DNA of 64,000 nucleotides, taken from contig JAKJXP020000035.1 of NCBI GenBank assembly GCA_022225965.2, positions 67,024-131,023 on the forward strand, read 5' to 3'. Source of the DNA: Diatrype stigma. Its lineage: Eukaryota > Ascomycota > Sordariomycetes > Xylariales > Diatrypaceae. Shown here piece after piece: positions 10,567 through 23,025 of the stretch. The first letter of the stretch is position 1. Each line of letters begins with the position of its first letter. A program made the position numbers and the translations under genes. Below the pieces are notes generated by a model, which was not told the origin of the DNA, ran no database searches, and worked only from the letters and a program-made list of their open reading frames with translations.

Positions 10567-12796
10567 ATGTCTTTCACCTTCGGCACCAGCTCTTCGGCGC
10601 AATCTAAAAGTGCCACCACGAGCGCCCCTGCCACAGGCGGCCTGTTTGGCACAACAACACCTGCTGCATCTTCTTCACCTGGTCTTTTCGGCGGACAGTC
10701 TACCAACGCAGGCGGTGCTGGGTTCGCCTTTGGGAATACCAACAGCACAACCCCGGCAACATCAAACACTGGTGGAAGCCTACTTGGTAGCACAGGTGCG
10801 AAGCCAACCGATCAGAAGCCCTTGTTTGGTGCTTCTACGTCTACACCCACAGGAGGAAGCGGCTCGCTGTTTGGTGGTTCTCAGGCCGCGACACCAACCT
10901 CGAACATCTTTGGTGGTGGTGCTAAACCTGCTTCTTCGGGAGGCTTATTCGGACAGACTGCTTCCACCCCTACCACGAGCGCTACGAACTCTTCATCGAC
11001 GCCAACGACGAACGCATTTTCCGGTGCATTACTTGGCGGCCAAAACAAGGCTTCCACACCGACTACGAGTGCACCAAGCTCCCAACCTACCGGACTGTTT
11101 GGTAATGCGAACAACACCGGCTCGTCCTTATTTTCCTCGCCTTCGAATAACACCCCGGCGGCTGGTTCTGCTACTCCAGCAAAGCCCCTGTTCAATCTAG
11201 GCGGCTCGACTACTCCAGCTGGGGCCCCCCCAACCGGAGCCTCCAAACCTCCTGCTACCAATCTCTTTGGTGCTGCTCCTTCACAGCAAGGTGGAGAGCA
11301 GAAGGGGAACGCGAACGCTACACCGTCTGCCTCTAATTCTGCCTCAACGATGTTTGGGGGCGCTTCCCAGGCCTCGAAGCCTGCCTCAAATTTGTTTGGA
11401 AACGCAAAGCCCGCGGAAAGTTCGTCTACAGTGGGTTCTATACTCGGTGGCAGTTCAAAACCGAATGGAGGTTCTTCTACCCCCTCCTTGTTTGGAGCCA
11501 AGCCTCCGGCTACTGAGAACAGTGGTGCAGCATCTACTACACCCTCGTCGCTATTTGCACAACCGCCGAAGGCTACAGACAGTCCGGCAGCGAAGCCTTC
11601 TACAGGTCTCTTTGGGGGAGCAAGCACAGCCAGCTCAAAACCTACTGACAACCAGAGCTCATCTGGGGCCCCGAGTAGCACTCCGGCTCCAGCCAATTCT
11701 CCTTTCGCAGGCCTGAACAAGCCGGCCGGCACGTCAGCGCCAGCTCCAGCTCAGCCACAAGCCAGCTCCCTTTTCGCCGGTCTCAACAAGCCAGCCAGCA
11801 GTAGTTCTACCTCCGAGGCAGCTAAACCTGCCCCGAGCCTGTTCGCCGCCAAAGCCAATGCTACATCAAGCAGTGGGGCAGAGGCTACCCCAGCATCCAC
11901 TTCTGCGGCGGCCACGACTGCAGCTCCTGCTAGCAGTTCGCCATTCGGTGCAACATCTACAGCACCTGCTCCAGCTGCTGGAGCAAGCACCGCAGCACCA
12001 GCTGCCTCTGGAGCTGGTGGTAGCTTGGGTGCCTCAACCGCTGGTCCAACCTCTTCGCTAGCACGTCTCAAGAACAAGACTATGGACGAGATCATCACTC
12101 GATGGGCTACTGATCTATCGAAATACCAGAAAGAGTTCAAGAGTCAAGCGGACCAGGTCGCTGCATGGGACCGTCTCCTCGTCGAGAATGGCGAGAAGAT
12201 CCAGAAGCTTTATCTAGACACCTTCGAGGCTGAGAAGGCGAGCCGTGAAGTCGAGCGCCATCTTGTCACTGTAGAGAGCCAACAAGACGAGCTCGAGTCC
12301 TGGCTAGATAAGTACGAGGGTGAGGTAGACCAGCTGTTCACGAAAGACCTTGGACACGGCGAGCAGCTGGCAGGCCCTGACCAGGAACGAGAGAAGACGT
12401 ATAAGACGGCCGAGAAGGTCACTGAGCGATTGGACGAGATGGGTCGAGATCTAACCAAGATGATCAAGGAAATCAACGACATTTCCGGCGCTTTGAGCAA
12501 GGGCAACAAGCCAGACGATCCGGTAAGTACATCAATTTCTATTTGTTTAACTGTGTGCATTGTCTATACCAATTCTTTATGATGGACTGCTAATCCTTTT
12601 TTTATAGCTGAGTCAGATTGTCCGGGTCCTCAATGGACATCTCTCCCAGCTCCAATGGATTGACACCAACGCTGCTGCCTTGCAGGCTAAGATCACAGCC
12701 GCGCAGAAGGCAAGTAGCACAGTGGGCAGCCAGTACGGGGGTCTGGAGCACGATGCGGCAGATAGCTTCTACCGGTCCTACATGGGTCGGAGATGA
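10567..12796 (+). CDS. nsp1: Nucleoporin Nsp1 (FG-repeat, central channel)
   Basis: Two exons, 10567-12522 and 12608-12796, encode 714 residues. Residues 1 to about 490 are a disordered Ser/Thr/Ala/Pro-rich region with many FG-type motifs (SLFGG, NLFGA, GLFGN, FAFGN) that bind transport receptors in the nuclear pore channel. From LARLKNKTMDEIITRWATDL the protein becomes the conserved coiled-coil Nsp1 C-terminal domain, which pairs with Nup49/Nup57 and Nup82. Exon 2 completes the coiled coil (LSQIVRVLNGHLSQLQWIDT) and ends SFYRSYMGRR. The intron lies in phase 0 between DDP and LSQ. The FG part is GLFG/FG-mixed and lacks the long charged FSFG spacers of yeast Nsp1, as is usual in filamentous fungi. 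Identity is firm from the C-terminal domain. Confidence 0.95.
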
Positions 12797-13318
12797 TGGA
12801 TCATTGGCATTTGAGGACACATGGGGGACGGCCTCTAGCGGGAAGCTTGGCTCGGGTATAATAGATTCACAGCTGTTGAGATGAAGTCACATAGATATGC
12901 ACGTAATGCTCATGGCGGAACGGAGGACGATTCGGAAGAGGGACCCGGAATCTCGTTGAGAAACGAGTAAGGGGTTATCTTTCGGAGACAGCGGAATACA
13001 CTGCACATAGGTGCAGACTCGCTGCTACATGTATGTTTGTACACTAAGGCAAAAGAATGGTGTAGATGGCGGCCAGCTCTAGGAATGCCTGTTTGATTTC
13101 ATGTGCCGCACAAACCTTCTCTTGAGATCAGAATCTGTCGAGGTGTTTGCTATGCGGACTCCCGGGGCCTTTTCCGCTATCCTCCATCTCCCTCAAGGAA
13201 AACCCCTTAGTGGTGATTGCCACCTTGTGACTTGGTCAACTCGTCGCTATACGAGGAAATCGGGTGTCAGTAGGTATTATCATGCAAATGAGTGGCTGGA
13301 TAGAGAACCCGAAGAGAC
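12797..13318. other. Convergent gap between NSP1 and IF1
   Basis: Probably the two 3' UTRs; no further coding signal was seen. Confidence 0.6.
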
Positions 13319-13733
13319 TCACATGTGTTCGGACAGCTTCTGCAGGTGGTTCTGCTGCTCGGCGAGCTTCTTCTTCAGGTCCAGCAGCTTCTCCCGCTCG
13401 CGCAGGCGGATGGCGTAGTCCTCGTTGGCCTTCTCGCGCTTCTGGAAGGCGTCACTGTAGTTGGTGGCATTCACGTCAGCTCTCTGTTTTTTCCCCTTGC
13501 TGTTATCCCACTTTCACCACCTCATCTTTCTCTCCCTCTCTCTCTGTCCCCGCTTCCGTCTCTCTCCCGCCCGTTCCTCGTTCATTTACATACCCCTGGC
13601 CGCCGGTCTTGGGCGGGGCGCCGGTGTCGCCGGCCGACATGGCACGGTACGTGGTCGTGAAGGCGCGGCGCGAAGACTGGCTGGCGAGCCCGCGCAGGGA
13701 CGACGCCTTGGTGATGAGGCTCTGGCGATACAT
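13319..13733 (-). CDS. inh1: Mitochondrial F1F0-ATPase inhibitor protein (IF1)
   Basis: Exons 13733-13594 and 13454-13319 encode 91 residues, typical for IF1 precursors. The first ~30 residues are a basic, Ser/Arg-rich matrix-targeting presequence (MYRQSLITKASSLRGLASQS, then SRRAFTTTYR) with no acidic residue. Mature sequence follows: SAGDTGAPPKTGG, then across the junction the inhibitory region GDAFQKREKANEDYAIR, matching the conserved F-x-x-R-E-x-A-x-E-x-x-Y core. A C-terminal dimerising coiled coil REREKLLDLKKKLAEQQNHL ends KLSEHM. The protein blocks ATP hydrolysis by ATP synthase when matrix pH falls. The 139-nt intron contains a long CTCTC/CCCGC tract. Start choice is clear because the presequence begins at the only suitable ATG. 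Confidence 0.92.
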
Positions 13734-14200
13734 TGTGATATGGTGTGCAGGTAAGTGGTCTTGCGTTGCTTCGGCTGGCTAGCTATAGGTAAGTGTGAAT
13801 GAAAGAAAAAAGGATCTAAATTCCGACGGAGACAAACGTTAGCCGCCGAGTTCCCAGTTTTTTTCTTACGTAGTACCTAGTTAGTGCCGCTCGCCGAGCT
13901 GGATGGATGATGCACTTCTTTCCCCGGGTTGTGATGCAATATGTAAAGATTATATATAGCCCTGCTAGCTTTGAACTGACAGATACCGTACCTAGGTACG
14001 AATGGGGGCTCGCAAGTCTCGTTATGGACCTATCGACTCACCTTTCGATGGATGGTGCTGGTAGTCGCTACTATGTAACTACGTACGTGGGCAGAAAAGA
14101 GGTGGTTCGATTGGTGATGATTTGAGGCACTTGCAAACCGACAATTAGTGGAGCTGGAGCTTCCTCGGATGACGAACGACCAGCTTCCAAGCTGGATTCT

Positions 14201-14221
14201 TGACTCTTGACTCTTGACTCT
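14201..14221. repeat. TGACTCT tandem repeat (3 units)
   Basis: Three perfect 7-bp copies. Each contains TGACTC, the core recognised by Gcn4/CpcA-type bZIP factors. This may be coincidental, because the repeat lies about 470 bp upstream of the IF1 start and 3.4 kb from the 14-3-3 gene. Confidence 0.8.
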
Positions 14222-14526
14222 TGAGCTCGGGTGGAGCTGGGTGATCGGGTTAGGGACGGAGCGGAATGTAGCGGTTTCCGTCCCAGTGCCCCCGCCATCC
14301 CTGGACGGGAATGAGACGACCTCAGCCTGCCGGCTGCTGCCACGAGAAAGCACCTGGTTCGGTCATGATGGCTGGCCCAGGCTGGGCATAGCGAGTCTCC
14401 CGTTATCTGCATAACACCTCACGTCACACAAGCCTCTCGAGATGTCTGCCCATTTTCGAACAACGTCATAATCACTAAATTGATAGCTGGAGTTAGGTGA
14501 CTGGCAGTTGACAAGTGGCAGGTACG

Positions 14527-14566
<40 letters not shown>
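14527..14566. repeat. CAGG tetranucleotide microsatellite (10 units)
   Basis: Ten perfect CAGG units, the longest member of the CAGG/CCTG class in this window. Confidence 0.95.
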
Positions 14567-17496
14567 CGCCGCGTTTCCAACCTTAAGTAGGTTGTGATAA
14601 CATCGTGGCCGCTCTCTTCAGTCTTCTACCATCTTCTATTGCAACTCTCTTCAGCTTTCAGCACCTACCCCTAGCCGTAACCGCCGTATTACCCGTGGCC
14701 TGCCATCTCACACGGGCACATCTCAATATAAGATGAGGGTCACTGAGGCTGAGTTCCGCACACTAGCGATAGTATTCCTTGTCGGCTGTCAGGCATACGG
14801 TTGCAGGCGAATGTTACCAGATTATGGCCCATTCCATTATTCGTATTGGGTCGTACAATGCTTTTATCAACATGGAATAGTAGCAAGTTGATACCTAACT
14901 AGTAGCAGTTGCCGCTGACCTGGTAACTAGCCGTGAATCCGTGATGGGGGATGTCTCAGAACCACGCTTATAATGGTAGTGGTTGCATGCCATATCTGCA
15001 TGTATGTATGCATTATGCCTCAGGGTAGGGCAGACGGGCAGATGGGCAGATGGACGTACATAATTCGCATTGTCCAGAAAGACCTACAGGCGTTGACGTA
15101 GGTTGCAACGAGTTTCATCTGAATCATGCGTTTGCCGCTCGTCTATTGGCTGGATCTGAGGCCATCGACACTTAGTGGCTCGTGCCCGCTCACGCTTTGT
15201 ATCATGCCGCGGCCTCTGATTGGCCGTTTCTCCCATATCTCCTCGAACCCTCTCCCCCTTGGGCTGTCTCGTAGATAGATAGGTACGAAGTACGGCTATT
15301 GGGGGAAATGGGCGACTAATGAAGATCACTTTCAACTTGCTTGTATATATATATATCGAAGGCAGAGTGACATCAAGGAAACTTGGCCAGCGGGCTGCAT
15401 CATTGCCAAGTAGTGACGTCTGTTCTCCCAGGCCGGTGATATCGTGAGCTTGACACTTGGTTAAGGAGAGGGACACTGGGAATACCTTCAAGACAAGAGT
15501 TTTGCTACATGGTCATAGGGCCTAAATGGTCGCTTGAAAGTAGACTGGGGCCGTTTTGAGAGTTTCAACACACTGATCTGCCTGTATGGGGTAGGCTTGT
15601 TGATGGTATATCAAACTTCAGGAGGAACCTCTTAGGCGTAGGCACATGCTCTTGGTAGGGCTGGTAGACACCCGAAATCAAGACCTTTTCCGCCAACGAC
15701 AATTACATTACGTAAGCCAGGATGTAGTTGCCAGGAGATTATGACCGTACCTGAGTCTACGGGTGCAAAACAAGCTCGAGGACAGTGCACGACACGTATG
15801 CCTCAGATATTATATCGTAACTTAGTCACGTATGTAATAATGTGTAGAATTGTAGACAAATCGAACTTATCAACATCAAACCCTTGAACATGGATTACAA
15901 AGTGCGCATACCATATCTCCTATGGTACCTAGGTAATGCAGGTATCGCCGAGACCTCTAGTTACACAATCAGAGCGCAGTGATGATGTCTCCCGTACATG
16001 ATGTATGTAGGTAGAGTTTTGTACAACGTGTAACACCTGGGCATTAGTAGGTTGAATACATTATACATACCTACATACATCAGCAATATCAGGCAACCTG
16101 GAACCTTGAGACCCTATGCTGCCATGTAGGTACCGGTAGACTACCTGGACTGGCCAGCAAGGTGAACGAAGTTTCTGAGTCTGCGGAGATGTATGCAGTA
16201 ACTAGGTAGTATCTATAAAGTACCTGCTGGACTAATAAAATGACCTCAGGGCTTTCAAGGTTGGCGGTTTCCTTGGCATGGCAGGTGATCCGCTATGCCC
16301 AACGTCCGGTGGCAGTTGTAAGGCCACGATGGCCCCGCTCTGGGCTGCCTGGGACTCTGGGTTGACTCTCCAACTAGTGCTAGCTAGAACGTCTACCTAG
16401 CGAATTCCCCCTCCCCTCCTGTCCCCTTTAAGCACCCAAAAGCCCCCCAAAGCTTGTCCATATCCACACTCACCCTTGGATGCCAGTCCTGCGCCTACCA
16501 ATCCAGCCAGTCTCAGCCAGTCTCGAGCCCAGTTACAAGGTACACACACCTTCCTCCTGCCAACAAAACCGAACTGACCTGCACTCTGCCACTGCACCAG
16601 TGACTGCACAAAAAACCTCCCAAAACCCTCTATTGTTGCATCGGTGAACCACCAAAAAACCCAACGACTTCCTTCCCTTTTCTCTTTCTGCAAGCTCAGG
16701 TTTGGTTTAATAATTCTTCACTTCTGCACAGGTCGTTCCTCTGCATCCCTACCGAAGTAAACATAAACAAAGGTGAGTACCTGACGAACTGAAACCCCTC
16801 CGTTACCGCCCGCCCCATTCCTCCTGCCCTTCCACGCCCGTTGTTTATTGTTGTTGTTCTCTTGTCTGGCAGTCGGCAGTCAGTCAGACAGTCTGCCTGG
16901 GTATCTGCCTCTGCCTGCCTCGCACTGCTGCAGCTGCTTCCCTCTGCATTGTGCCTTGTGTGTGTGTGTGTTTTCCGTGCTTTCCCCTCCCACTTCCTTG
17001 GCCTGAGGCTGCAAAGAGGAAAATAAGACCCAACCCGGAGCGTGTACCGCCTCAAAGCCCTCTTTCGTCATCGCAAAACCTCATCACGACTGCCTCGCCG
17101 TCCAGGCACCACTACTACGACACACCATCAACTGGGAGGAAATCGATCAATCGCCTTCATCAATTATTTGCGACCACTTCCACATCCGATTCATCTGCCC
17201 TCTGAAACCCTATTTTCCATCGAGATCGGTAGGCGCAAACCCCACGACTCACCGCGTGTGCTGTGCGTCTCTGTGTATCTGCGTGTACCATCTACGTATA
17301 CGTACTTTCTGTGCCTGCGCGGGGTCCTATCCGTTATCTCCCAGCACCTCTCCGTTGTTGTTTTGGTCACGCATCCGCGCATTCACCACCCTCAGGCCTA
17401 AGGAAGAATTGATGCCCCCAATGGTTCTTTGATGTTATTATCAGAATAACTTCTACCTCGGGAACCATTTCAGTTGCCATTTGACTACACTCCCAC

Positions 17497-17550
17497 CAAT
17501 CCGCAATCCGCAACCGCAATTTGCAATCTGCAATCTGCAATTTGCAATTT
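17497..17550 (+). repeat. Degenerate 7-mer repeat in the 14-3-3 5' leader
   Basis: Consecutive copies of CAATCCG, CAATTTG and CAATCTG about 100-150 nt upstream of the 14-3-3 start, probably inside the transcribed leader. Confidence 0.8.
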
Positions 17551-17645
17551 CCCAGCTCTCTATCTTCAGGGTCCCACCACATTCTTCTTCTCAATATAGA
17601 TCTTGCGCAATCAACGCAATTTCTATTCCACCATCGATTGACACG

Positions 17646-18733
<1,088 letters not shown>

Positions 18734-19923
18734 ATCTGTCAACGCTAGAATGCTAGTACTGCTGAGTGATCTTAGCAGGCAGTGAAGAGGATAGGGACAA
18801 TCTGGTGTCTGTGGAGTGTTTGCTTGAGAAACCTCTGTTTTGAGATTCTGCATGTTTTCCTCACTGGCAAATACACATAAAGACTTTGGAGGGTCGTTTC
18901 TTACGGGCAAAAGGTCTGATGAAGAGCTGTTGGTGGTTTTTCCCAGAACGCTTGCCTTTTAGACTCTTAATGCAAATCCGTCTGGACAAATAAACTTCTA
19001 TTTTCAGAGACGGCGTCGTTTTCCTGTGAGATGATAAAGTGAGGACTGATGTTCCGGTAGTTATAATACAAGATGCGTCGGATCGACAATATTAGTATGA
19101 TCAATGTCATCAGCCGCAACGTATCGCTACTAGCTACATCCTAACTAATCATGACACGCATTTCATCAACCGTGTATCGCAATGATATCGACTCCTCATG
19201 TTAGATAAATACTGTGCGCCTATCTAGTCCTACTACTTCATGACTGACGTATGCGTACGTAGCTCATTGCGCCAGGACCTGTGCCTGTGCTCCCTGGACA
19301 GCTCCTGCCTTTTGTGCGATCTACCGAACGTCCGACGTCGTCGTGACGAGCCATAGCGATAGTCAGCCAGCCAAGGGAGGCTGGCGGATCGATCCGGTCA
19401 TCGGTAGGTCGAGAGTACATGGGAATCTCGAGGCCCTGAACCTCCCCTGAACCTACCCCTCCCATCTCAAACTTACAGAAGCGGTTCATTCTTCGCCTAG
19501 GCCCTACAGAGTAGCGGAAGGACCGAATAAGCCATGAGCAGAGAAGAAGTCGAAGAGGGTGGGATTTTGACGAGTGCTTCGACGCGCTGCATACATGCAT
19601 GCATACAATGCACGTACTTGCTATCAGGCAAGTGGGCATGCGGGTAGGGTAGGGTAGGAAAAGTGCCCTCCCTACATGTCCATCTACTTTGTTTCGTAGT
19701 CATGTAGTAGACGGGTGTGGGTAAGCAAGCAGACGTGAGGTCGGGTTGATGCTAGGTAACACATCACCACTTCACAGCTTCCCTCCTCCTGGCCCTCACT
19801 GATAGTGGGAGGGTACGCGTGCGTGTTTATTCGTGTGTAATATCGATGACCGAAGAAAGACGGGTTGGTCAGCCAGCCAGCCAGCTAGCTCTCATTTCCT
19901 TTCCTCTCGGCGATGCCATCTCA
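18734..19923. other. Convergent intergenic region, 14-3-3 / Dph4
   Basis: Presumed 3' UTRs, plus short AG-rich and TAGGGTAGGG-like tracts near 19640. No gene was seen. Confidence 0.55.
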
Positions 19924-20760
19924 TCACTGTCGAGAACCCGCAGACGCAGACACGGATGCACCGACCGAGATGCCCAAGCTAAAGCTCCAGTTGACCTTAA
20001 AGCCCCTGTTCGCCGTCTCCCCGCCTCCGCCGCCCGCCACTTCGCGGTTATTCTTCTGCTGCTGCTGCTGCTGGTTCGCCACGGTCTTCCCTTCTTCTTC
20101 TCGGTGATCACCACCACCACCACCACCGCCATCGTCGTCACCAGCCGGAGCGAACAGCACCCGCAGCCACAGGCTGCAGTCGGCGCAGCCGACCATGAGG
20201 ACGCCCTCGGCCTCGCACTCCTCGAGGTCGGCGTCCTCGAAGCGGTAGCCCCGCGCGTTGCCGCACCGGCAGCTGCGGTAGTACGTCCCCGTGCGCTCGT
20301 CGAAGCCTAGGTCGTCGAGGTCGGCCGTCTCGACGCCCGTGCGGAACGACCACGTCGCCGACGATGATTTGCTTCCTGCGCCTCCTCCGTTGCTGCTGTT
20401 GCTGGAGGTGGAGGCGGAGGCGGTCTTCTGCTGTTGGAGGAACAGCGTCCGGTTGTACTCGTCCCGCCGCTTGCGGTCGGACAGCACCGAGTACGCTTCT
20501 GTGATCTGGTCTACGGTGTAAGCGGTGGTGGTTGAAGAAGACTGTGGTCTTGGCGATGGCTTGGCACTGGATCCCTGCGAGGGGACGGCGGCCTGGGCCT
20601 TGGTCTTGTCCGGGTGGTGTCGCAGCAGTGCGCGGTGGTACGCCTTCTTCACCACCGTAGCCTGCGCTGGAGCCGACTGGCCTTCCAGGTGCTTTGGGGT
20701 GATGGCGAGGATTTCATAGTGGGTTAGTCCGTCGTCGCTTGCACTGTGCGGTCGAGCCAT
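19924..20760 (-). CDS. dph4: Diphthamide biosynthesis protein 4 (J-domain, CSL zinc finger)
   Basis: A single exon of 278 residues. An N-terminal J domain (about residues 10-105) starts LTHYEILAITPKHL, contains the catalytic HPD in RALLRHHPDKT and ends ITEAYSVLSDRKRRDEYNR. A low-complexity Gln/Ser/Gly linker interrupts it and follows it. The C-terminal DPH-type zinc finger has its four cysteines in SCRCGNARGY and MVGCADCSLWLRV. Dph4/Jjj3 is a J-protein with redox/iron-binding function needed for the first step of diphthamide synthesis on eEF2. The last ~65 residues are species-specific, with runs of Gly and six Gln encoded by a CTG/CAG trinucleotide repeat (20056-20073), then an Asn/Arg-rich tail. 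The insert between DKTKA and AYTVDQ makes the J domain longer than the ~70-residue norm. Identity is strong from the J plus CSL combination. Confidence 0.9.
   Translation of the reverse strand: MARPHSASDDGLTHYEILAITPKHLEGQSAPAQATVVKKAYHRALLRHHPDKTKAQAAVPSQGSSAKPSPRPQSSSTTTAYTVDQITEAYSVLSDRKRRDEYNRTLFLQQQKTASASTSSNSSNGGGAGSKSSSATWSFRTGVETADLDDLGFDERTGTYYRSCRCGNARGYRFEDADLEECEAEGVLMVGCADCSLWLRVLFAPAGDDDGGGGGGGDHREEEGKTVANQQQQQQKNNREVAGGGGGETANRGFKVNWSFSLGISVGASVSASAGSRQ
20056..20073. repeat. CTG trinucleotide repeat within DPH4 coding sequence
   Basis: Six CTG units on the + strand, read as six Gln codons (CAG) in Dph4. A CAC/CCA-type triplet run at 20109-20127 encodes the neighbouring poly-Gly. 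Confidence 0.9.
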
Positions 20761-21425
20761 TTTGATTTTGGTTTGAATTTGATTTTCAATTTGTTTGGTT
20801 TTTGGTGGTTTTTGGTGGTTTTTGGTGGGTTTTTTTTGGCTAGAACCGGCTGTCCGACAAGGAATCCTCAGAAAGACATTCGCTACAATGCCATCAAGAA
20901 TAAATAAATCAACGGGAGGTTTTATTGCTCTCTCTGATACGCGAGGCTGTTGGAAGTTCGTATAAAGTGCATGTCTCTATGATGAAAACTAGCTCGTGAA
21001 AACCGGTTTTGCTGGATCGGAACTCTGTGACACTGTCACGTGACCAATGCTGAAGTGAGCTCCCATTGCTCGCCACCCAAGTTACTTGCTAACCTGCTGG
21101 GACACCAGGGAAAGGGAGGGGATTGTGTGAATGCTGTTAGATGGGAGAGACGGATTTTTACTTACAGCTTATCGTTTTTCCAAGGGTATGCATGCACATT
21201 CATGGCGCTCTAGAGGGGTGATCCGATCGAAAGGCCAGCCAACACAACAACATAATTAAAGCCAGGAGTTCTTTAGCGGGACTTTTTCGTTTTGCTTGAT
21301 TGCATCTCTGATATACGTATGTAAGGCATCTTTTGCTTTGTATACAGAGTAATACATGTAATTCGTACAGTTCATCTTGCTGTCGTTCAAATGCCCCCAT
21401 CCAATGCCGCCGCTGAAGAGATCCT
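20761..21425. other. Intergenic between DPH4 and mL59 (same strand)
   Basis: Contains a GGTTTTT/GGTGGTTTTT repeat (20798-20840), probably in the Dph4 leader. No gene was seen. Confidence 0.55.
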
Positions 21426-22174
21426 TTATCGTGGATACTTTGTCCACTTGCTCTTCCCCGTCTGCAGAAGGAAGAAAAAGGAAAAGAACGAAGGTTAGCA
21501 GCCGTATACACGCCACATCGAAAATATGGGAGTGAGGGGGGATTTCGAAGCTTACCTTCCGCCATTCCCTGACCATCCTCGGCATCCCCAGCATAGCTGT
21601 TCTCCTCTTCTCCATCCTGTAGTGATTTCCGCACGTTAGCCAAACCGAGGTTCTCTTCTTCTCTTCTCTCCCCCCTTGTCATCCTCATGATAAGTGCTGC
21701 CATTGTGATGGCGGTGGTGGTGGTAGTCACGTACTTTGCCGCCAGCATCCGCTCGTACAGATGTCCCTTGACCTTCTGGCCGACACCGGTTCCGCGCACG
21801 CGCAGGCCCAGCTCGACGCGGCTGCGCACGCGCTCCTCGGTGCCCTTGACGGTGAAGGGCAGCAGCTCCTCGACGCCCTCCTCGCGCGCCAGCTTGACCA
21901 GCTCGGCCTGCCGCCGCAGCGAGAACTCCGGGTCGTGCCACCGGCCCGTGATCGGGTGCTTGTGCGGCAGGAACGGGTTGACCGGGGGCGAGTTCGCCGC
22001 CGACGCCACGTGCCCCGGCGCCGCGGCCGCCGCCGCGCTCGCCGCCGCCTCCGTGTTCGTCTGCTTCGTCGACGGCAGGATCTGGTTCGGCGGGTACTTG
22101 GCGAAGAACCGCTGCAGCCGCGGGTGCAGCGCCTTCGCCAGCTCGATGTAGCGGGCTGATGTCGCCGATGCCAT
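21426..22174 (-). CDS. mrpl25: Mitochondrial large-subunit ribosomal protein mL59 (YmL25)
   Basis: Exons 22174-21735, 21616-21556 and 21461-21426 encode 178 residues. The protein starts MASATSARYIELAKALHPRL (then QRFFAKYPPNQI) and has an Ala-rich insert. It continues through NPFLPHKHPITGRWHDPEFS and the conserved core LRRQAELVKLAREEGVEELL, then RVRSRVELGLRVRGTG. The C-terminus is split over two small exons: LAAKMEKRRTAMLGMPRMVR, then EWRK and TGKSKWTKYPR. The Lys-rich end with a final aromatic/Pro/basic motif fits the fungal mL59 family, a fungus-specific component of the 54S subunit. Without the two small exons the frame would read into a spurious tail, so the splicing is well motivated. Exon 1 is strongly GC-biased at third positions. 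The gene shares an ~850-bp divergent promoter region with PRP28. Confidence 0.85.
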
Positions 22175-23025
22175 CGTTCTGTGTGTGTGTGGGTGGGTGT
22201 CTTTCGCTGGTGTTCGGTTCTCGGTTTTCGGTGCACGCACGCACGCACGCCGGTGCCTTTGCTGTCCTTCTTTCCTTCCTTCCTTCCTTCCTTCCCTTAG
22301 TCTTCTCGGGGGTCTCCGACGGAGGGGCGGAGGATGTTTCGTGTTCTAAGTGCTGCAGCTCTCCTTAGAATAATAAGTGGTTAATCAATTCGTTCCCCTC
22401 CACAAGCAGAAGCAGGCACAGTCAACGAACGAGCTTCCGAAATTTTGGCGCTTCCCCTAGGGCCAAATGCCTGGCACTTACAGGGCCGCAGGTAGCGTCC
22501 GCCGCTAAATTCTCCGATTGGTCGAGATGGCACTTGAATGTCTAAATGCGACCTCTCAGCTTGCTACATACAGTGCTAGTGCCGCGGCCTAGTGGGGGGG
22601 CCTTCAGTTATCTGTTTATCTTGGCTCCTGCTGGCTTGGGCGTCCGCCTTCTGATCGTCCTCATCAGCCTTTCCTCTGTCGCAACACGAATCGACACAAC
22701 ACAACCAACCGCGATTCCAACCTCAACTTTGCCGTGAAATCAAGCTCGTAAGCGCGTACTTCTGGCTCGTCGCCAGTTAACTAATCCTGTTTCTATGAGA
22801 TTAGATTTGATATCTGCTTATTCATAGTAGATAGCTACCTTCTATTCAACTTTCAATGCTTAATGCACCAAGTGCCACCCGGCTTTACCTAGCTTTGATT
22901 GTCTCAACTCTATAATTCCTCTGAAGTCGTCGTTATTATTCTGAGCGGGCCACAGCGTGATCCACTCGGCCGGCCACGCCGCCGATCTCGACCCTCAGTC
23001 ACGACTTACTACAAATCCATCTACA
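22175..23025. other. Divergent promoter region mL59 / PRP28
   Basis: About 850 bp containing a TTCC tetranucleotide run (22272-22295) in the probable mL59 leader. No gene was seen. Confidence 0.6.
22272..22295. repeat. TTCC tetranucleotide microsatellite (6 units)
   Basis: Six perfect TTCC units about 100 bp upstream of the mL59 start. Confidence 0.9.

Larger units (their letters stand above)
13734..17645. other. Long intergenic region upstream of the 14-3-3 gene
   Basis: About 3.9 kb with no supportable coding gene. It contains TACCTAGGTA palindromes (13989-13998, 15926-15935), a TGACTCT triple repeat (14201-14221) and a 10-unit CAGG microsatellite (14527-14566). From about 16.4 kb it contains C/T-rich sequence that looks like the promoter and 5' leader of the 14-3-3 gene. 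A strong donor (AAAG|GTGAGTAC, intron from 16773) and an acceptor near 17395 (CCTCAG) could bound a ~620-nt leader intron. Confidence 0.5.

Noticed and set aside
21636..22248. Several long alternative frames around mL59
   Set aside because: Arg/Ala-rich translations are shadows of the GC-rich exon 1 of mL59.
22957..23025. In-frame upstream extension of PRP28
   Set aside because: It starts at a non-ATG codon and lacks conservation-like character; MEKRKQPLDLEEILRKKK at 23026 is a typical Prp28 N-terminus.
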